NCBI GenBank assembly: GCA_027083045.1
Contig: JALWQP010000059.1
Location: forward strand, 1-6,388
DNA length: 6,388 nt
Reading direction: 5' to 3'
Source: Desulfurococcales archaeon
Lineage (GTDB): Archaea; Thermoproteota; Thermoprotei_A; Sulfolobales; Desulfurococcaceae
Each line of letters opens with the position of its first letter. Within the stretch, counting starts at the first letter, position 1. Shown one piece after another: positions 1-3,881 of this stretch. The position numbers and the translations under genes are program-made. The notes beneath the pieces are model-generated. The model had not been told where the DNA came from, did not search any database, and saw only the letters and a program-made list of their open reading frames with translations.

Positions 1-21
1 CGTCTAAAAGGCATGGCTAAT

Positions 22-421
22 CTAGTCCACTATGTCATTATGAGTAAATATGTCAATGTCATAGCGTTCTTTTATCATATTTTTCATATTCAAGATTATC
101 TCATCCTCTGTTACCAGCGGTTCTCGATGAGATATTGCTGTTGCCACGATGACGCAGTCGATGTAGTCGCTGGTAAGTCTATGTAGCCCATATGATGCCT
201 CAATGATATATTTTCTAAAGCATGGAACTCCGTCGGATATCCAGAATATAGTGCAGAATATAGTGTTTGTTGCCCCAGATACATAGCCTAGAGGCTTTTG
301 CTTGTAGTTCGAACAAAAAGATCAAGCTTATTCTTGTCTTGCCCTCTACTAGCGCCCTTAAAAGATAAGTTTTAACCCGTATCCTCGCCTATAGAAGAAG
401 GTACATCATATACACAATCAT
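22..421 (-). pseudogene. Decayed VapC-like PIN-domain toxin gene
   Basis: Remnant of a PIN-domain ribonuclease toxin that was the partner of the antitoxin at 418-660. An ATG at 419-421 overlaps the antitoxin stop (ATGA), the usual vapBC arrangement. That frame meets a TAG at 389-391 after ten codons, then stays open to a TAG at 215-217 and encodes a PIN-like stretch with RISLIFLFELQAKASRL, holding the central conserved Glu. The rest continues in another frame, open from 321 down to the TAG at 22-24, with YIDCVIVATAI and LVTEDEII, which carry the C-terminal PIN aspartates. The frame change must lie between 215 and 321, probably near the 12-bp duplication at 242-265. The N-terminal catalytic Asp is missing from the start frame, although a third frame reads VYDVPSSI around 390-413. 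The total span, about 133 codons, fits a full-length VapC. The gene is broken as written. Sequencing error is the main alternative, but three separate lesions make real decay more likely. Confidence 0.8.
242..265. repeat. Perfect 12-bp tandem duplication
   Basis: The unit CAGAATATAGTG occurs twice head to tail (242-253 and 254-265). It lies inside the decayed PIN gene and adds four codons without itself shifting the frame. It sits next to where the reading frame changes, so it probably marks a slippage-type mutation in a gene no longer under selection. Confidence 0.9.
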
Positions 422-660
422 CTCACGATGAACCTCTTATTGAGCTCTCTTCGTAGCCCATTAAGCTCTTCCGCAGAGACCTCAGCTATTTTCTCAGAAT
501 ATATCAGCTTAATCAATTCTTGTTTACCACTTAGGCTATCCCGCAGCAATTCATTCAATACTCTTGACATTCCCCTAACCGTACCGTACCTCCTAATGCT
601 CTCCTTTACTAGTTTTTCATAAATACCGTCATCAAAGATCACGGTAGTATGTTTAGGCAT
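418..660 (-). CDS. vapB: VapB-like antitoxin, intact, toxin partner decayed
   Basis: An 80-residue protein of the small archaeal antitoxin type. Its N-terminal part (KHTTVIFDDGIYEKLV) gives a short beta strand followed by a helix, as in ribbon-helix-helix DNA-binding antitoxins. The charged helical C-terminal half (about residues 40-80) is where such proteins usually wrap the toxin. Such antitoxins neutralise a PIN-domain RNase and repress their own operon. The ATG at 658-660 is chosen because GGGTGG lies just ahead of it; a TTG at 670-672 would swallow that site and add four residues. The stop overlaps the ATG of the PIN toxin remnant at 419-421, so this was a vapBC operon. The antitoxin reading frame is undamaged although the toxin is broken, so it is now an orphan. 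Family assignment rests on size, N-terminal pattern and position beside a PIN gene. Confidence 0.82.
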   Translation of the reverse strand: MPKHTTVIFDDGIYEKLVKESIRRYGTVRGMSRVLNELLRDSLSGKQELIKLIYSEKIAEVSAEELNGLRRELNKRFIVR

Positions 661-664
661 ATAA

Positions 665-670
665 CCACCC
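665..670 (-). promoter_or_regulatory. Ribosome binding site of the orphan antitoxin
   Basis: GGGTGG on the minus strand lies four bases before the ATG at 658-660. It matches the GGTG core that pairs with the archaeal 16S rRNA tail and decides this start over the upstream TTG at 670-672. Confidence 0.7.
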
Positions 671-676
671 AAGCAT

Positions 677-695
677 TATGATATGTAGAATCATA
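677..695. promoter_or_regulatory. Candidate operator of the orphan antitoxin
   Basis: An inverted repeat, TATGAT (677-682) and ATCATA (690-695) with a 7-base spacer, sits between the TATA-like box and the antitoxin start. That is where an autorepressing ribbon-helix-helix antitoxin would be expected to bind. The arms are short and A+T-rich, so chance occurrence is possible. Confidence 0.35.
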
Positions 696-700
696 TATTC
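691..700 (-). promoter_or_regulatory. TATA-like box of the orphan antitoxin
   Basis: The minus strand reads GAATATATGA here, 31-40 bases before the antitoxin ATG. With the usual archaeal spacing of about 25 bases, transcription would start near 670, leaving a very short leader with the GGGTGG site. It overlaps the right arm of the inverted repeat at 677-695. Confidence 0.45.
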
Positions 701-706
701 TTCTAA

Positions 707-756
707 GGCCGATAGATAATTCGGTATGCTACCTACTATTTCCATCTATATCGGCC
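707..756. repeat. Inverted repeat between permease and antitoxin genes
   Basis: GGCCGATA (707-714) and TATCGGCC (749-756) are perfect complements 34 bases apart; pairing continues inward by GAT/ATC after a 2-base bulge. It lies downstream of the ABC operon and upstream of the antitoxin promoter. It could form an RNA stem at the end of the ABC transcript, but no T-run follows on the minus strand, so terminator function is unproven. The rest of this 130-base gap shows nothing else. Confidence 0.45.
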
Positions 757-790
757 GACTTTGGTGCCAACCATTATTGATCCTAGAATA

Positions 791-1540
791 TTATAGTCTC
801 TTTATAATAGTACGCCTGTTCGTTTCGATGGTGAATATTCCTAGAATTATCGTAAACAATAGTAGGACCAAAAAATCTATACCTAAGCTGAACGTTGATC
901 TCCCTATGTATAAATCGTTGATTATGTCAGCATAATATGTTAACGGCGATACATACGATAAGGGTCTCATAAGTATTGGTAGCCTATTTATTGGAACAAA
1001 TACTCCGCTTATGAATATAAGTGGCATCCTAACAACACTTGATAATAGGACCGCGTCTGCTGGTACATCGGAGGGTATAGCGGAGAAAAGAAGACCCATA
1101 AACGAATAACATATCGACGATAGTAGTATGGACGCAATAAGAACAGGTATGTTTGCTGCGCATACACCAAGAAATATCCCAATAGCAATTATAACTAACG
1201 ATACAAAGACGCCGTAGAGCATTGATGCAAGACATGTTCCTATCAATACTAATTCAATAGTTATTGGTCTTGCTAGTATCATTTCAAGTGTCTTTTGCCT
1301 AGTCTCCCATGGTAATATTACAGGTGTGATAGAAGAAGCTGCGAAAAAGGAGGATATGGATAATAACATGGCGACCGCACTACCTATACTTGGAGATGAA
1401 CCGATCATAAATGCAAGCCATAAAAACATAGGCATGACTACGCCCATTACGATCGTTGGTCCCTTGAAATAATAAAGCCTCATATCCTTAATGCTCAAGG
1501 CCCATATCTTCTTCAAATAATCACTTATACCTGCGACCAT
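791..1540 (-). CDS. ABC-2 type transporter permease
   Basis: Membrane subunit, 249 residues, of an ABC exporter whose ATPase is encoded just upstream. About six hydrophobic segments are visible, near residues 28-46, 52-74, 97-125, 131-154, 164-183 and 220-236. The stretch FISGVFVPINRLP followed by PLTYYADIINDLYIG (about residues 176-213) is the typical signature of the ABC-2 permease fold. WETRQKTLEMILARPI (78-93) matches the cytoplasmic coupling region of this family. The ATG at 1538-1540 is preferred: it follows the ATPase stop by a single base, as expected for translational coupling. A TTG at 1592-1594 would add 18 residues overlapping the ATPase gene. The substrate cannot be read from the sequence; relatives move drugs, lipids, polysaccharides or peptides out of the cell. 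Confidence 0.9.
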   Translation of the reverse strand: MVAGISDYLKKIWALSIKDMRLYYFKGPTIVMGVVMPMFLWLAFMIGSSPSIGSAVAMLLSISSFFAASSITPVILPWETRQKTLEMILARPITIELVLIGTCLASMLYGVFVSLVIIAIGIFLGVCAANIPVLIASILLSSICYSFMGLLFSAIPSDVPADAVLLSSVVRMPLIFISGVFVPINRLPILMRPLSYVSPLTYYADIINDLYIGRSTFSLGIDFLVLLLFTIILGIFTIETNRRTIIKRL

Positions 1541-1541
1541 A

Positions 1542-2468
1542 TTACTCGCCCCTAACAATTCTGACGAATATGTCCTCGAATGACTGGGATTCAATATGTA
1601 GATCCTTTATCCTTAGATCTAACCTGTGTTTAATATTCATGATCTTATCCAATACTTCATCTAATTCGTTCTTCTCACATATTATGGTTACCCATCTCTC
1701 ATCGCATGTTACATTGTAATGATCTCTGAACTCGTTGAGAACGCTAGAATCAATACTGTTATCGAATAAAACCTTTATCTCTATATACTTCCCATATCTT
1801 ATCCTCAGATCATCAGGGGTGCCCTCTGCTATGATTTTTCCCTTATTAATGATCGCCACACGATCACAAAGCATGCCTGCTTCATCAATATTGTGGGTGG
1901 TTAATACTATAGTCTTACCGTTCCTGCGAAGCCCCGTAATCATCGACCTGATTTTCCGAGCACTAAAAACATCTAGTCCTGATGTTGGCTCGTCGAGAAA
2001 CAATATTTCCGGATCACTGATTAGAGCCATAGCCAGTAAGAGCCTCCTCCTCATCCCCTTAGATAGTGTTTTTGCCTTGGAGCTTCTTCTATCATATAGA
2101 CCGAGCTCCTCCAGGAGGGATTTTCCCCTCTCAATAATGGTTTCTTTAGGGATGCAATAGAGCTTGCCTATAAGTACAAGATTATCCCAGACACTCAGAT
2201 CCACATATGGATTTGAAACCTCTGGAACAACGCCTATATGGCTCCGAGCCTCTATAGGGTCTCTATGCACATCAATACCCATTATAAACGCACGTCCTCT
2301 ATCGGGCCTTAATAAACCAGTGATCATCCTTATAGTCGTAGTTTTACCCGCCCCGTTAGGACCCAAAAGACCAAAAATCTCGCCGCGAGATACACTAAAA
2401 GAAACACCACGGACAGCCTCAACAGATCCGAAGCTCTTATACAGTCCAATAGCTTCGACCATGGTCAT
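1542..2468 (-). CDS. ABC transporter ATP-binding protein (ABC-2 exporter, CcmA/DrrA-like)
   Basis: ATPase subunit of 308 residues that would energise the permease at 791-1540. Walker A is GPNGAGKT (36-43), the signature is LSKGM (135-139), Walker B is ILFLDE (155-160), followed by the D-loop SGLD (163-166) and the switch His192 in TTHNIDEA. The Q-loop position is Glu83 (VVPE) instead of Gln; Glu also occurs there in some ABC-2 ATPases. Residues 1-225 are the nucleotide-binding domain. The tail of about 80 residues is the C-terminal extension common in the DrrA/CcmA group. The ATG at 2466-2468 follows a strong GGTGGTGA ribosome binding site; an ATG two codons later is the only close alternative. 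It is the first gene of a two-gene operon, with one base between its TAA and the permease ATG. Confidence 0.95.
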   Translation of the reverse strand: MTMVEAIGLYKSFGSVEAVRGVSFSVSRGEIFGLLGPNGAGKTTTIRMITGLLRPDRGRAFIMGIDVHRDPIEARSHIGVVPEVSNPYVDLSVWDNLVLIGKLYCIPKETIIERGKSLLEELGLYDRRSSKAKTLSKGMRRRLLLAMALISDPEILFLDEPTSGLDVFSARKIRSMITGLRRNGKTIVLTTHNIDEAGMLCDRVAIINKGKIIAEGTPDDLRIRYGKYIEIKVLFDNSIDSSVLNEFRDHYNVTCDERWVTIICEKNELDEVLDKIMNIKHRLDLRIKDLHIESQSFEDIFVRIVRGE

Positions 2469-2477
2469 ACTGCTCCT

Positions 2478-2485
2478 TCACCACC
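2478..2485 (-). promoter_or_regulatory. Ribosome binding site of the ABC operon
   Basis: GGTGGTGA on the minus strand, followed by AGGAG and then the ATG at 2466-2468. This is a near-full complement to the archaeal 16S rRNA tail and implies efficient translation from a leadered transcript. No equally clear TATA box is seen; an A+T-rich stretch at about 2508-2524 is the nearest candidate. Confidence 0.7.
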
Positions 2486-2637
2486 AATCTAATACATATG
2501 TAGACTTTCATCATATTTCTTAAGATACTGCTTCGACATAGTCAACCTAATCTTTCATTTAATGAACTTTACAACATCTCTATCTCGTATAATATTTCCC
2601 ATATTTAATTTCTACTCTCATAAGTTGTACTTGAAAA

Positions 2638-2656
2638 AGCATATCAATAATATGCT
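2638..2656. promoter_or_regulatory. Perfect 7-bp inverted repeat beside a TATA box
   Basis: AGCATAT (2638-2644) and ATATGCT (2650-2656) flank a 5-base spacer. The element ends four bases before the plus-strand TATAAAAG at 2661-2668. The size suits a dimeric helix-turn-helix or ribbon-helix-helix regulator, and a second element lies at 2684-2700. Confidence 0.4.
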
Positions 2657-2660
2657 ACCG

Positions 2661-2668
2661 TATAAAAG
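2661..2668 (+). promoter_or_regulatory. Orphan plus-strand TATA box
   Basis: TATAAAAG is a near-ideal archaeal TATA box pointing rightwards, with a predicted transcript start near 2690. No reading frame worth calling follows on the plus strand before vapC, which runs the other way. It may drive a non-coding RNA, belong to a lost gene, or be chance in A+T-rich DNA. Confidence 0.35.
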
Positions 2669-2683
2669 GGATCAAAAACCGTG

Positions 2684-2700
2684 TAATTATCAAATAATTA
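2684..2700. promoter_or_regulatory. Perfect 7-bp inverted repeat at a predicted start site
   Basis: TAATTAT (2684-2690) and ATAATTA (2694-2700) flank a 3-base spacer. The element covers the place where transcription from the TATAAAAG box would begin, a classic position for a repressor site in archaea. It is purely A/T in the arms, so confidence is limited. Confidence 0.35.
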
Positions 2701-2984
2701 TTATATAGTTTTTCATTATAAAATCCAAAGATTAGCTTCTCCAAAAACAGGCATATTCTGTATTAGTTCTAATCTAAACAATCCGGGCTTAACAGGGATA
2801 AGTATGCTATGGCTTCAAAAAGGATCTAGATCTTAACTGTGCATTATAAGACACATATTGTGAAGAAGCAGTCATCGCTGGGCTTAAACAGGATATGCTC
2901 GTGATCACACAGTAAAGAGCAAGAAGAAATCCATGTCCGTGTCTGAATAATTGGGAACGACGGGTTGGAAATAAGCAAAGTATT

Positions 2985-3398
2985 CTATGGTATAAAGATT
3001 GTACTTACACCATGTTTTTCCGCGATTCCTGCTTGTTTTTTATCGCTTGTCAGTAGTTGCGCTTGTTTTTGGAGGGCTTGGACTATGTATAGGGAATCAT
3101 ATATTGTTGCCTTATTTTTCAGCGCGAAATCGAATGCGGGTTCTAGGTACTTGTGTTGGGGCTCGATCCTTATGATTTCTTGATCGGTTAGTTTGAACAG
3201 GATGTTCTTCTTTGCGTAAGCTATTCCGATTGGTATAGACCGGAGTAGGGAGTAGTGCTTCCATATAGCATTTAATACTTCTTTGAGCATCAGGTCTAGG
3301 CTGAATACCTCGCTGTACAGGAGGTATTCTCTTATTTCAGGCCAGTTTTCTTCTTTAAGAACATATTTGGCGACGGACGAGGCATCAATAACGATCAC
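2985..3398 (-). CDS. vapC: VapC-type PIN-domain RNase toxin
   Basis: A 137-residue PIN-domain protein, normal length for VapC. The family cleaves RNA with metal ions held by acidic residues. Candidates are Asp5 (MIVIDASS), Glu40 (LMLKEVLNA), Asp101 (IYDSLYIVQA) and Asp119 (LLTSDKK), in the order expected for the PIN fold, so the enzyme looks active. The start is a GTG at 3396-3398, supported by GTGAGGG six bases upstream and by the downstream VIDAS motif, which must sit at the very N-terminus. It overlaps the end of the antitoxin gene by 14 bases, so the pair is translationally coupled. It is held inactive by the antitoxin until stress or antitoxin loss. The RNA target cannot be inferred. Confidence 0.93.
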   Translation of the reverse strand: MIVIDASSVAKYVLKEENWPEIREYLLYSEVFSLDLMLKEVLNAIWKHYSLLRSIPIGIAYAKKNILFKLTDQEIIRIEPQHKYLEPAFDFALKNKATIYDSLYIVQALQKQAQLLTSDKKQAGIAEKHGVSTIFIP

Positions 3399-3615
3399 GG
3401 TCTTCCCTCACACTTCTTGCCCCGGAACCCCTAGGCAGGATAGGGTGTTTTTCGAGTTCTCTCTGGATTTCCTCTAGGACAAGGCGCTTCTTATAGTACT
3501 TGATCCGCTGCTCTATGAAATCTATTATTTCTTTTTTCCAGTCTATTTCCCCCTTTAGCCTATCCATTTCCTCTTTGAGCCTGCGGGGTATGCGTATACT
3601 TAGAACCGCGCTCAA
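3385..3615 (-). CDS. vapB: VapB-type ribbon-helix-helix antitoxin
   Basis: A 76-residue antitoxin for the overlapping VapC. Residues 3-10 (AVLSIRIP) give the DNA-binding beta strand and RRLKEEMDRLK the following helix of a ribbon-helix-helix dimer. The second half (about 40-76) is a highly charged helix plus tail that would bind the toxin. The start is the TTG at 3613-3615: no ATG or GTG in frame lies upstream within the promoter region, the next ATG (codon 17) would remove the DNA-binding strand, and GGTG lies seven bases ahead at 3623-3626. The gene has its own TATA box at 3651-3658 with two palindromes between box and start, consistent with autorepression. Confidence 0.87.
   Translation of the reverse strand: MSAVLSIRIPRRLKEEMDRLKGEIDWKKEIIDFIEQRIKYYKKRLVLEEIQRELEKHPILPRGSGARSVREDRDRY
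3405..3411 (-). promoter_or_regulatory. Ribosome binding site of vapC
   Basis: GTGAGGG on the minus strand, six bases before the GTG start at 3396-3398, inside the vapB coding region. It supports the non-ATG start and the coupled translation of toxin and antitoxin. Confidence 0.6.
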
Positions 3616-3629
3616 CCGTTTACACCGAT

Positions 3630-3648
3630 TCCATGGATATTGTATACA
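3630..3648. promoter_or_regulatory. Candidate VapB operator, two palindromes one helical turn apart
   Basis: TCCATGGA (3630-3637) and TGTATACA (3641-3648) are both perfect 8-bp palindromes with centres 11 bp apart. They lie between the vapB TATA box and start codon. Ribbon-helix-helix antitoxins often bind as two dimers on neighbouring half-turn sites, so placement and spacing suit autorepression. The two palindromes differ in sequence, which weakens the case. Confidence 0.4.
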
Positions 3649-3650
3649 GG

Positions 3651-3658
3651 TATTTAAA
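3651..3658 (-). promoter_or_regulatory. TATA box of the vapBC operon
   Basis: The minus strand reads TTTAAATA here, 36-43 bases before the vapB TTG. With typical archaeal spacing the transcript starts near 3628, giving a leader of about a dozen bases that just includes the GGTG site at 3623-3626. Confidence 0.6.
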
Positions 3659-3881
3659 CCTACCTATTGTTCAATTAACCAATGCGGAGATATCACTACT
3701 CATTTCCTTATCCCATGAAATACCCTGTTCCCGCATCATGTTTAGGAATCCCGATAGCTTCTTTCAAGCGAATACGATAGGATATAATGCGGTCATCCAG
3801 CATCTATACTAGAATCGGTTTCCCCCGTGGGGATAACCCTTGGATTTGCTCTACGGTGTCTTAGCAAGAACCATGCGTCGG
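3659..3881 (-). other. Gap with coding-like debris between nuclease and vapBC
   Basis: Directly after the nuclease stop the minus strand reads NLADAWFLLRHRRANPRV in a frame that closes after about 30 codons. A second frame, ending in a TGA at 3671-3673, reads LNMMREQGISWDKEMSSDIS. Together they could be pieces of one frameshifted gene, but I recognise no family. On the plus strand an open frame of 59 codons (3633-3812, starting MDIVYRYLNL) overlaps this area; it lacks a ribosome binding site and would start inside the vapBC promoter, so I do not call it as a gene. Function unknown. Confidence 0.25.
3817..3838. other. Stable hairpin downstream of the nuclease gene
   Basis: GGTT-TCCCC (3817-3825) pairs with GGGGA-T-AACC (3829-3838) across a 3-base loop, with a single-base bulge, giving nine base pairs, six of them G:C. 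It begins 44 bases after the stop of the nuclease gene on the minus strand. It may protect or end that transcript, but no T-run follows. It also falls inside the coding-like debris of this gap. Confidence 0.4.

Larger units (their letters stand above)
2634..2821 (-). terminator. Cluster of T5 tracts downstream of vapC
   Basis: Four runs of five T occur on the minus strand (plus-strand A5 at 2634-2638, 2674-2678, 2743-2747 and 2817-2821). Archaeal RNA polymerase terminates at U-rich tracts without needing a hairpin, so these could end the vapBC transcript before the ABC operon. They start 164 bases after the vapC stop, and A+T richness alone could produce them. Confidence 0.3.
2469..2984. other. 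516-base gap without a convincing gene
   Basis: Lies between the ABC operon and vapC. Its left part (2490-2720) is very A+T-rich; the right part (2740-2984) is more balanced, with only short interrupted reading frames on both strands, perhaps debris of a lost gene. On the minus strand a 16-codon frame, MSKQYLKKYDESLHMY, ends at 2489, twenty bases before the ATPase start; it may be a leader peptide or nothing. The gap also holds the two inverted repeats, the TATA box and the T-tracts listed separately. No RNA gene was recognised. Confidence 0.6.

Noticed and set aside
1541..1594. Longer permease beginning at the TTG of 1592-1594
   Set aside because: It would overlap the ATPase gene by 53 bases; the ATG at 1538-1540 follows the ATPase stop by one base and fits coupled translation.
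2505..2518. Minus-strand ATGATGA resembling a box C of a C/D guide RNA
   Set aside because: No matching D box (CTGA) at a suitable distance and no internal C'/D' pair.
1735..2523. Plus-strand frames opposite the ABC ATPase
   Set aside because: They are the mirror of a gene with all ABC ATPase motifs and carry none of their own.
3633..3812. Plus-strand frame of 59 codons starting MDIVYRYLNL
   Set aside because: No ribosome binding site, start inside the vapBC promoter and operator region, no recognised family; kept only as an open question.
3811..3845. Possible CRISPR repeat remnant around the hairpin
   Set aside because: Only one copy is present, with no spacer-repeat periodicity anywhere in the window.
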